Under the pieces are notes generated by a model. That model saw nothing but the letters and a program-made list of their open reading frames with translations, was not told where the DNA came from and did no database searches. Below, piece by piece: positions 33,979 to 41,312 of a stretch of 64,000 nt of DNA. A program made the position numbers and the translations under genes. The DNA lies in NCBI RefSeq assembly GCF_047501535.1, contig NZ_JAZDRJ010000002.1, positions 248,001 through 312,000 of the forward strand, read 5' to 3'. The stretch comes from Yanghanlia sp047501535 (GTDB lineage Bacteria; Pseudomonadota; Gammaproteobacteria; Burkholderiales; Burkholderiaceae_B). Every line of letters starts with the position of its first letter. The first letter of the stretch is position 1.

Positions 33979-34746
33979 TTAACCGTGCATGGTCAGGCCA
34001 CCAGACACAGAAATGACCTGGCCGGTGATGAAGTCAGCATCGTCACTAGTAAAGAATGCAATCGCGCCCGCGAGATCGTCAGGCTGGCCGATCCGCCCCA
34101 GAGGGATAGCACTACGAAACGCCTCAACCAGCTTGGCCGGGTCGCGCGCGCCTTCGGCCACACTTGCCAGCAAAGCGGTATCTGTAGGGCCGGGGCACAC
34201 CACATTAACGGTAATGCCATGGCGCGCATGTTCGCGGGCCAGGGTCTTAGCCAACGCCACCAAGCCGCCCTTGCAGGCTGAATAAACGGCTTCGCCTGAC
34301 GAGCCGCCCCGCGCTGCATCGGAGGCCACATTGACAATACGGCCCTGCTTGCGCTCCACCATGCCCGGCAGAACGGCGTGCAACATGTGCAGTGCGCCAA
34401 CCAGATTAATGTTGATCAGTTTTTCCCACTCTTCGGGAACGGTTTTGAGAAAAGGCTTGAAAACGTCCCACCCGGCATTGTTCACTAATGCATGTACCGG
34501 CCCGAGGTCAGCTTCCACCTTGGCCACAGCGGCATCGACCTGCGAACGGTCGGTAATATCACACTGAAACGCTTGAGCACTGGCGCCGCTAGCACGGATT
34601 TTCTCGGCAACCCCTTCTGCTGCAGCCAGGTTCATGTCAAAAACGGCAACTTTTGCACCTTCTTCGGCCAGACGGGTGCAGGTTGCGCTGCCGATGCCGC
34701 CTCCGCCGCCAGTCACGATGACGCATTTATCTTTCAAACCACGCAA
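33979..34746 (-). CDS. badH: 2-hydroxycyclohexanecarboxyl-CoA dehydrogenase (BadH, SDR)
   Basis: 255 residues, classical short-chain dehydrogenase: TGGGGGIG (12-19) for NAD(P), Ser142, Tyr155 and Lys159 (YSACK) as catalytic residues, and NNAG at 89-92. It oxidises 2-hydroxy- to 2-ketocyclohexanecarboxyl-CoA, the substrate of BadI. No ATG lies near the N-terminus. TTG at 34746 (MRGLKDKCVIVTGG), six bases after AAAAGGAG, gives the expected family start. It is the first gene of the ten-gene island, and its upstream region is extremely AT-rich with a palindrome. Confidence 0.85.
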   Translation of the reverse strand: MRGLKDKCVIVTGGGGGIGSATCTRLAEEGAKVAVFDMNLAAAEGVAEKIRASGASAQAFQCDITDRSQVDAAVAKVEADLGPVHALVNNAGWDVFKPFLKTVPEEWEKLININLVGALHMLHAVLPGMVERKQGRIVNVASDAARGGSSGEAVYSACKGGLVALAKTLAREHARHGITVNVVCPGPTDTALLASVAEGARDPAKLVEAFRSAIPLGRIGQPDDLAGAIAFFTSDDADFITGQVISVSGGLTMHG

Positions 34747-34842
34747 TTGAGTCTCCTTTTACGATCGGACAAACTGCTGAGTGAGGCAATCTATTTGCAT
34801 ATAAGCTTAGTAAGCCATGACCTTAAGCGAACAGATCAACCA

Positions 34843-34857
34843 ATCAATAGTATTGAT
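34843..34857. promoter_or_regulatory. Candidate BadR (MarR-type) operator upstream of badH
   Basis: ATCAATA-G-TATTGAT is a perfect 7-1-7 palindrome about 97 bases upstream of the badH start codon. Size and AT content suit MarR regulators. Whether BadR binds it is inferred from position only. Confidence 0.45.
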
Positions 34858-34934
34858 AATTAAGAACTTTATTCTGATTTGAGGAATAAATTCTACATCA
34901 AAACAAAATATATACGTAAAGGTATTTACCCATA

Positions 34935-34963
34935 TTGACGAAAGCAAGAGATTTCGACATACT
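34935..34963 (+). promoter_or_regulatory. Candidate promoter for the lptM-lysA leader or a small RNA
   Basis: TTGACG (34935-34940), 17-base spacer, CATACT (34958-34963). The -35 matches consensus at five of six positions and the -10 at four; AT-rich sequence lies directly upstream. Transcription would begin near 34970, about 170 bases before lptM. Confidence 0.5.
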
Positions 34964-35063
34964 GCCCGGTTACTGTCTCTCGCACTTTTTTTTCATCGCA
35001 CGCGTTCGTCGTGCGTGACGCGCTTTTAAGCCGCCCTGAAGGCTTGCCCATAAAAAAGTCCAT

Positions 35064-35100
35064 GCCGCGACCCGCTCCTTGAGTGGTTGCGGCTTTTTTT
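35064..35100 (+). terminator. Rho-independent terminator/attenuator upstream of lptM
   Basis: GCCGCGACC-CGCTC and GAG-TGGTTGCGGC pair (one G-U, small internal loop), followed by TTTTTTT. It lies between the plus-strand promoter at 34935 and lptM (35140). It therefore either ends a small RNA of about 130 bases or attenuates lptM-lysA transcription. Confidence 0.7.
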
Positions 35101-35139
35101 CGGATACCATCTCATTTATCCCCGCACCAAGGACACCCC

Positions 35140-35331
35140 ATGCAAACGCCTTTTCAACTGCCGGTTATTGCCCGCCGCAGCATGCGCCTGATCGCTTGCG
35201 GCCTGATGCTGAGCGGCTTACTGGCGTGTGGCTATAAGGGCCCACTCTATATGCCGCCGCCGGAAGACCCGCCAACCACACTGACCACACCCCCTGGGCA
35301 CGATGCGCCCCCCGGCCCCTCCACTCGTTAA
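35140..35331 (+). CDS. lptM: LptM/LppL-type small lipoprotein
   Basis: 63 residues. The lipobox LSGLLAC is followed by GYKGPLYMPP, the signature of the small outer-membrane lipoprotein encoded before lysA or dapF in many proteobacteria. LptM assists maturation of the LPS translocon LptD. After the lipobox the mature part is proline-rich. The start at 35140 has AAGGAC upstream; ATG 35182 (MRLIACG) is an alternative with a shorter signal. It is 12 bases from lysA, so it is cotranscribed. Confidence 0.85.
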   Translation: MQTPFQLPVIARRSMRLIACGLMLSGLLACGYKGPLYMPPPEDPPTTLTTPPGHDAPPGPSTR

Positions 35332-35343
35332 TTTCAGGAAATC

Positions 35344-36621
35344 ATGACTGTCGCACCTCGCTTCCAGCTCAAGAACGGCACTTTGCACGCAGAAGACGCT
35401 TCACTCGTCAAACTCGCAAAGGAATTCGGCACCCCGCTCTATGTGTATTCACGGGCCGCATTGCAAGACGCTTGGGATAGCTATGCCCGGGCATTGGAAG
35501 GCCGCAAGGCACTGGTGTGCTTCGGCATGAAGGCCAACTCCAATCTGGCCGTCCTGAATGAGTTTGCCCGCCTGGGAGCAGGCTTTGATATTGTTTCCGG
35601 CGGTGAATTGGCTCGTGTACAGGCTGCTGGCGGCGACCCCAAAAAAGTGGTGTTTTCCGGGGTAGGCAAACAAGTATGGGAAATGCAGGCCGCACTGGAA
35701 GCCGGTGTAAAGTGCTTCAATGTGGAATCCGAAGCCGAACTCGAACGCTTATCCCAGGTTGCATCGACTAGCGGGCGCGTGGCCCCTGTCTCCCTGCGCG
35801 TCAACCCCGATGTTGACGCCCGAACCCACCCTTACATCTCCACAGGCCTGAAAGAGAATAAGTTTGGCATCGCCATTGAAGACGCGCCGGACGTTTATCG
35901 CCGCGCCCAGACTCTCCCCGGCCTGAATATCGTGGGGGTCGACTGCCATATTGGTTCGCAAATCACCGAGGCCGCGCCTTACCTCGACGCTCTGGACAAA
36001 CTAATCGCTCTTATTCTGAACCTGCGAGGCGAAGGTATCGAATTGAGCCACCTCGACCTGGGTGGCGGCATTGGCATTCGCTACACCAACGAGCAAGTGC
36101 TGGAACCCACGACACTGTTTTCCCAAGTCTTCAGTAAGCTGGATCAGGCGGGGTTGGGCCACCTGGAACTGGTGCTTGAACCCGGCCGTTCTTTAGTGGG
36201 CAATGCAGGCGTGCTGCTGACCGAAGTTCAATACCTCAAGCACTCGGAGGCTAAGAATTTCGCCATCGTCGATGCGGCGATGAACGACTTGTTGCGGCCC
36301 ACGCTATACGATGCCTGGCACGATGTCGAACCCATCAAGCCCCGCCCTGTCACTTCCGCAACCCCCACCTATGACATTGTCGGCCCGATCTGCGAAAGCG
36401 GCGACTGGCTGGCCCGCGATCGCAGGCTTGAACTCCATCAGGGAGACATTCTCGCTATTATGTCGGCAGGCGCGTACGCTTTTACCATGTCCAGCCAGTA
36501 CAACTCGCGGCCCAGAGCGGCTGAAATCATGGTGGACGGGGCACGCAGCCATGTCGTGCGGCAGCGCGAATCAATTGCCAGCCTGTTTGAAAATGAATAC
36601 ATTCTTCCCGTAACCGACTGA
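35344..36621 (+). CDS. lysA: Diaminopimelate decarboxylase
   Basis: 425 residues, PLP-dependent fold III decarboxylase. The PLP lysine region is VCFGMKANSNLAVL. The texts DLGGGIGIRY, LEPGRSLVGNAG, CESGDWLARDR and AGAYAFTMSSQYNSRPRAAEIMV are the family's PLP-phosphate and dimer-interface motifs. It makes lysine from meso-diaminopimelate. It is second in lptM-lysA; no obvious terminator follows. Confidence 0.97.
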   Translation: MTVAPRFQLKNGTLHAEDASLVKLAKEFGTPLYVYSRAALQDAWDSYARALEGRKALVCFGMKANSNLAVLNEFARLGAGFDIVSGGELARVQAAGGDPKKVVFSGVGKQVWEMQAALEAGVKCFNVESEAELERLSQVASTSGRVAPVSLRVNPDVDARTHPYISTGLKENKFGIAIEDAPDVYRRAQTLPGLNIVGVDCHIGSQITEAAPYLDALDKLIALILNLRGEGIELSHLDLGGGIGIRYTNEQVLEPTTLFSQVFSKLDQAGLGHLELVLEPGRSLVGNAGVLLTEVQYLKHSEAKNFAIVDAAMNDLLRPTLYDAWHDVEPIKPRPVTSATPTYDIVGPICESGDWLARDRRLELHQGDILAIMSAGAYAFTMSSQYNSRPRAAEIMVDGARSHVVRQRESIASLFENEYILPVTD

Positions 36622-36808
36622 CTCACATGACCCAAATTAAAGATTTCTTAAACTAAGCCGTAGTAAGTTAGCGGTACGCTCCCTGAAACATGGGCTACTA
36701 TTTCTGTTGATGGGGCGCCCACGCGAATCAACAAGACGCAAGCTCTGAGTCGTTGTTGGCCATCAATAAGGTCATACACCCCTAGAGCTTATTAAGAGAT
36801 TGCATGGC

Positions 36809-39667
36809 ATGCGAAAAGGCAGTATTAATCGCTTATTACTCTGGGTGCTGCCTCTTGTCATCGCACTATTTACCGCCGTCGCAGTTATAGGGCTCAACCC
36901 CCTCTACCCGGCGACCTCCAGCCAGGCAGCGTTATATTTTCGCAGTATTCCCCTAGCTATTGGGCATTCCTCGCCGCAGCAAGCGATGGAAGCGCTGCGC
37001 ACCGTCCCCCAACAGCAGCGGCTCGAGCTTAACGACAGTATCTGGTTTTCCATCGATCTGCCTGAGTCGCCAGCGGGGCGCAAAACCGTGGTCGACTTTC
37101 CCGCGCGGGGCGCACAAGCGGCGGCTTGCTGGCGCAGCGACACTCTGGAAATCCTGGGCAGTGCATCGGGCCGCGCCACCACGGGGGCCATGCAAAACAG
37201 CCGGCTGGGCTACGCCCTTATGGTTGGCGGCAACGAAAACACGGCTTCCCCATCGTTTTCCAGCTTCTTCTGCCAGATCAGTTATATAGAGCCAACTATA
37301 TTCACCGCAGAACTTTGGGAACCCAGCGACCTGCTCGCCGCCTCCCAGCGCCTGGATCGCGCTATTGCTTTGCTGGACGGCGGCCTCGCCACCCTTGCCG
37401 TGTTTCTTACCATCATCGCCATACGCAACCGAGAATGGGCTTTCCTGCTCGTTGCCATCTGGCTGGTCGGCAACCTGCGCTTGGGCGCCTACGCTCTGGG
37501 CTGGGACACCCAATGGTTGGGCTACGTTCTGCCTACTGATTGGTTAGCCACCCTACGCAAAATCACATTGGCCGCGTATTACCTTGTCACCTACGCGCTG
37601 TTCAGCCAATCATTCCGCCAGCGCAAGAATACGCACCCAATTCTGCAAGCCGTATTGCTATGGCTAGGCGTGGGTCAATTCGTCGCCGCTTTTCTGTTGC
37701 CGTGGCCCGTTTTCCAGCTCTTAAGCTGGGGCATCTGGGCGGTCGCTGTGGTCATCGGCCTTTACCTTCTGGGTATCAGTATTGCAGAGCAGCCCAAACG
37801 CCTGTTCTCGTGGCGCTTTATTTCGCTGACACTGGCGCTGGCTATTATTCTCAGTTCCCTGACGCTGGCCCTGACCGGCCAAGGCCAACCAGAAGACCCG
37901 CTGGCCAGCGTTATCATCCTGCTGCTGTCCAACATTATGGTCGCCCTGGCAGTTAGCGGCATGATCCGCGCCGGCAAAAAGGAACGCATCCGGGCCCAGA
38001 CTGAACTCGTCACCAGCTATGCCGTAGCCCCGCTGGGTCTTTTCACCCTGGACGCCAACGGTCAGTTCCTGCGGATCAACCCCATGTTGCGCAACATACT
38101 GGGGCTCAAAGAAGGTGGCGGCGCCCCCTTGTACTGGGATCACTTCTTCACGCCGCAGGACTGGCAGGCCGTCGCCGCAGCCACCCTAAAAGGTACTGAA
38201 ACCGAAATCCATCTTGCAGACGCCAAGGGCGAGCAGCATTTCGCCCTACGCGCCGTATTGGTGGACGACCATGTGGAAGGCTCGCTGCAGGACATCACCG
38301 CACGCACCCAGGCCATGGCCGAGCTACGTGACATGGCCGACAGCGATCCACTCACACACGCTCTGAATCGCCGAGGCATAGAAAAACGCCTGGATCAAGC
38401 CATCGAAGATCTCAAGAACAAAGGCGAGCCATGCTCTCTGGGCTATATGGATCTCGACCATTTCAAGCGCATCAATGGTCTGTTCGGCCATACTTCGGGA
38501 GACGATATCCTTAAGCAGATCACCCAAAGATTGCGCAAGGTGCTCAGCAAACAGCAAAGCCTGGGCCGGATAGGCAGCGATGAATTCATCATTCTGTTCC
38601 CCAATATGGATGCCCCCGCTGCTCGTCGGACCGCAGAGCAGATCATCATCGCACTGAACGGCAGCTCCTATCAGGTGGGGCACCGCAGCTTTAACGTCCG
38701 GTCTGCAATTGGTGTGGTGGAACTCCACCACGACATGGACAAGGCCACGGCTATCTCCGCGGCCACACGAGCCTGCCGAGACGCTCGCAAGCAGCACAAG
38801 GACATCGTTGTTTATGAAATCGACTCCAGTGAGCTGGAAGCTCACTCCGAAGAGCTGCGCTTGTTTGACCAACTGGAAGGCGGCGATTCCCCGAAAGGGC
38901 TGTACCTCGAAATGCAGCCCATCATGGCGCTTAACAACCCTGAAGAATCCTTTAACTTTGAGATTCTCCTGCGCGTACGAGACTCTCACGGCAGGCTGAT
39001 TCCCACCCACAAGATTGTCTCGGGCGCCGAAGAAAGCGGCACCATCACCATTATCGACAAATGGGTGTTCTCCGCTACGCTGGAATGGCTTTCCAAGCAT
39101 GAAGACCGCCTGCGCAAGACTCAGTTAGTCAATATCAACCTGAGCGGTGTTTCGCTGAACAACGATCAGTTCATCGACAACTTATTTCAGGTGCTGTCAC
39201 GCTACCCGCAACTGGCACATCGCCTGTGCGTGGAAATCACTGAAGGCGTCGCTCTGCAAAACGTCGACCGCACCCACAAGTTCATTGCCCGACTCAAAAG
39301 CATGGGCGTGGCGATTGCGCTGGACGACTTTGGGGCCGGTTACACCTCATTTAATTATCTCAAACAGCTAGACGCCGACGCAGTCAAGATTGACGGCGTG
39401 TTCGTACGCGATATGCTGGCCAGCGACACCAACCTTGCAATCGTGCGTACCATCGTCGAGCTGGCCCAGAACATGGGCATGGTATGTATTGCGGAATGGG
39501 TGGAAGACCCGAGGGCGCTGGATCTGTTGAAAGAAATGGGGGTGGACTACGTACAAGGCTACGCGGTCAGCGCCGCCCTGACCCCAATGGAAATTCTTGA
39601 CGCGGAAACCGTATCGGACGTGATCGGCAACCCCGACACCCTGGCGTATATCAGACGCAATTCCTGA
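36809..39667 (+). CDS. Membrane GGDEF-EAL protein with PAS domain (c-di-GMP turnover)
   Basis: About 952 residues. One N-terminal membrane segment is followed by a periplasmic part to about residue 185, then seven or so membrane segments (about 190-385). A PAS-like domain follows (VAPLGLFTLDANGQFLRINPMLRNILGL), then GGDEF and EAL domains. The GGDEF signature reads RIGSDEF (Gly589-Phe593), a one-residue change. The EAL motif is EIL (Glu718, FEILLR). Other EAL residues look intact: NLSG, EITE, DDFGAGYTSF, KID and the late Glu in AEWVE. Phosphodiesterase activity is therefore likelier than cyclase activity. The ATG was preferred over a TTG three codons upstream. Confidence 0.85.
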   Translation: MRKGSINRLLLWVLPLVIALFTAVAVIGLNPLYPATSSQAALYFRSIPLAIGHSSPQQAMEALRTVPQQQRLELNDSIWFSIDLPESPAGRKTVVDFPARGAQAAACWRSDTLEILGSASGRATTGAMQNSRLGYALMVGGNENTASPSFSSFFCQISYIEPTIFTAELWEPSDLLAASQRLDRAIALLDGGLATLAVFLTIIAIRNREWAFLLVAIWLVGNLRLGAYALGWDTQWLGYVLPTDWLATLRKITLAAYYLVTYALFSQSFRQRKNTHPILQAVLLWLGVGQFVAAFLLPWPVFQLLSWGIWAVAVVIGLYLLGISIAEQPKRLFSWRFISLTLALAIILSSLTLALTGQGQPEDPLASVIILLLSNIMVALAVSGMIRAGKKERIRAQTELVTSYAVAPLGLFTLDANGQFLRINPMLRNILGLKEGGGAPLYWDHFFTPQDWQAVAAATLKGTETEIHLADAKGEQHFALRAVLVDDHVEGSLQDITARTQAMAELRDMADSDPLTHALNRRGIEKRLDQAIEDLKNKGEPCSLGYMDLDHFKRINGLFGHTSGDDILKQITQRLRKVLSKQQSLGRIGSDEFIILFPNMDAPAARRTAEQIIIALNGSSYQVGHRSFNVRSAIGVVELHHDMDKATAISAATRACRDARKQHKDIVVYEIDSSELEAHSEELRLFDQLEGGDSPKGLYLEMQPIMALNNPEESFNFEILLRVRDSHGRLIPTHKIVSGAEESGTITIIDKWVFSATLEWLSKHEDRLRKTQLVNINLSGVSLNNDQFIDNLFQVLSRYPQLAHRLCVEITEGVALQNVDRTHKFIARLKSMGVAIALDDFGAGYTSFNYLKQLDADAVKIDGVFVRDMLASDTNLAIVRTIVELAQNMGMVCIAEWVEDPRALDLLKEMGVDYVQGYAVSAALTPMEILDAETVSDVIGNPDTLAYIRRNS

Positions 39668-39741
39668 TCAAACGCACTGTTGATCAATCGCCACTGCCGA
39701 TCACCCCCCTACTGATCAAGCACTCTAGCTGGCCCCTGCTT

Positions 39742-39775
39742 GCTCAGAGATGCTCGGTATCGCTCAGAGATGCTC
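39742..39775. repeat. Two direct copies of a 14-base sequence
   Basis: GCTCAGAGATGCTC occurs at 39742-39755 and 39762-39775, 20 bases apart, in the intergenic region after the GGDEF-EAL gene. A third, partly similar stretch (GCCCAGAGACTCGG) follows at about 39784. No function is evident. Confidence 0.6.
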
Positions 39776-39851
39776 TCGCTATAGCCCAGAGACTCGGTAT
39801 AAGAGTTTAGGCCGGGCCACAGGCGCTAACAGTGACTCAGGAGTACAAAAC

Positions 39852-39891
39852 AAAAATGCTCGCAATAGCGGTAGCTATCGCGAGCATTTTT
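39852..39891. terminator. Bidirectional terminator between GGDEF-EAL gene and ccsA
   Basis: AAAAATGCTCGC-A-ATAGC and GCTAT-C-GCGAGCATTTTT pair around GGTA with one mismatch. A- and T-runs on both sides let it act for both convergent genes. Confidence 0.85.
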
Positions 39892-39941
39892 AATACAGTG
39901 CAGCGGCCGAATGTGCAGACCAATGCGGCTCGCTGACTTGC

Positions 39942-41300
39942 TCAGAGTTCGCCGTAGGAGTGCAGCCCTGACAGGAACATATTCACGCCCAGGAAGGCAA
40001 AGCTGGTAATCAACAAGCCTGCCAGCGCCCAATAGGCGGCCATCGTACCGCGCAGGCCTTTCATCAAACGCATGTGCAGCCAGGCCGCATAGTTCAGCCA
40101 GACAATCAGCGCCCAGGTTTCCTTAGGGTCCCACTGCCAGTATGTGCCCCAGGCGTCAGCCGCCCACAAAGCACCTAGAATGGTGGCCACGGTAAAGAAG
40201 GCGAAACCCACGGCGATGGCGCGGTACATGATGTCATCCAGCACTTCCAGAGAAGGCAGGCGACGACCGATAGGCCCACGGAACGCCAGAATGGCGCCTA
40301 CGATTAGCGCACCAATGCCGAAGTACAGCATCCAGGTGACCGACAATTCACGCGAACCGAACATGAAGGGTTCGGAGCACATGATGGCCCCCAGCAGAAA
40401 TAGCGGGATCAACTTGCGACGCGACGTCGTTTCGCTATGTTCTTTCACCAGGTAGGCAAAACCCACCATGGCCGCCAACGCAAAGGTGCCATAGCCGATG
40501 AAGTTGGCGGGTACGTGCAGCTTCATCCACCAGCTTTTGAGGGCAGGCACTAAAGGTTGAATCTGGTGGGCGTCGCGGGTCACGGAATACCAAAGCAGGA
40601 ACACCACGACGGATGTCACCACCAACAACACAAACCCACCCAGCGCGCGCGTGGCGTAACGCCTTTCATAGTAGAGGTAGAACAGCGCGGTAATGACGGC
40701 GAACAGTACGAACACTTCGTACAGATTACTGACCGGAATATGGCCGATATCCGGGCCCAGCAGATGGCCTTCGCGCCAGCGCACCAACAGGCCGATTGTG
40801 CCTGCATAAACCGCAGCCCACGTCATGCCCGACGCCATCCAGGCGGCAGTAGGGCTGACATAACCTACCCAGTAGGCCACCGTTGCCAACGCAAACAGGG
40901 CGCACATCCAAAGAATGGCCGACTGCGAAGAAAGCAGGTATTGGAGCAGAAACACCGACTCGGAGCGGGTGATGTCACCCTGGTGCAGCCCGTCTCCGCC
41001 GCTGTACAGCCAGACGGCAAACAAGGCAATCAGGCCCGCTCCCACACACAAGGTACGCAGGGGCCGCCACAGCCAGCCCATCCAGACCAGCACCGGCACC
41101 GAACAGGCCAGAATGACCTTTTCGTAGCCGTCCATGGCATGAGGATAGTTATTGAGCGCGTACACCACGCCCAAGCTCAGCAATACAAAATAGACGATAT
41201 CCGTCCAGTCGACCTTGCCGCGCTGCCCACGGGCATCGCCGCTGGCCGACATGGAGTCATCCCACATCGCGTTATCGGATGAAGTCAGGGTGTCGGACAT
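39942..41300 (-). CDS. ccsA: System II cytochrome c assembly protein CcsA/ResC
   Basis: 452 residues, about eight membrane segments. The haem-handling WWD-type motif WGTYWQWDPKETWALIVW is intact and followed by LNYAAWLHMRLMKG. The N-terminal 30 residues are polar. With ResB it exports haem and ligates it to CxxCH apocytochromes. It is cotranscribed downstream of resB (12 bases) and next to cytochrome c4. This gene is sometimes labelled ccsB. Confidence 0.93.
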   Translation of the reverse strand: MSDTLTSSDNAMWDDSMSASGDARGQRGKVDWTDIVYFVLLSLGVVYALNNYPHAMDGYEKVILACSVPVLVWMGWLWRPLRTLCVGAGLIALFAVWLYSGGDGLHQGDITRSESVFLLQYLLSSQSAILWMCALFALATVAYWVGYVSPTAAWMASGMTWAAVYAGTIGLLVRWREGHLLGPDIGHIPVSNLYEVFVLFAVITALFYLYYERRYATRALGGFVLLVVTSVVVFLLWYSVTRDAHQIQPLVPALKSWWMKLHVPANFIGYGTFALAAMVGFAYLVKEHSETTSRRKLIPLFLLGAIMCSEPFMFGSRELSVTWMLYFGIGALIVGAILAFRGPIGRRLPSLEVLDDIMYRAIAVGFAFFTVATILGALWAADAWGTYWQWDPKETWALIVWLNYAAWLHMRLMKGLRGTMAAYWALAGLLITSFAFLGVNMFLSGLHSYGEL

Positions 41301-41312
41301 AATGGCACCTTT

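Larger units (their letters stand above)
34747..35139. other. AT-rich intergenic region between badH and lptM
   Basis: This 393-base stretch holds no convincing protein gene other than a possible leader peptide. The middle is very AT-rich: 34861-34920 has 13 G/C of 60. It contains a perfect 15-base palindrome, a plus-strand promoter with 17-base spacing, small hairpins (for example CGCACG...CGTGCG at about 34997-35015) and a Rho-independent terminator at 35064-35100. The badH promoter must also lie here; TTAAGG-17-TATATG (minus, about 34799-34827) is a weak candidate. Confidence 0.6.

Noticed and set aside
32835..34016. 393-codon plus-strand open frame
   Set aside because: Antisense to aliB, badI and the end of badH, all with clear motifs.
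34970..35100. Lysine riboswitch before lptM-lysA
   Set aside because: The region is too short and lacks the conserved lysine-riboswitch core sequences; an attenuator or small RNA fits better.
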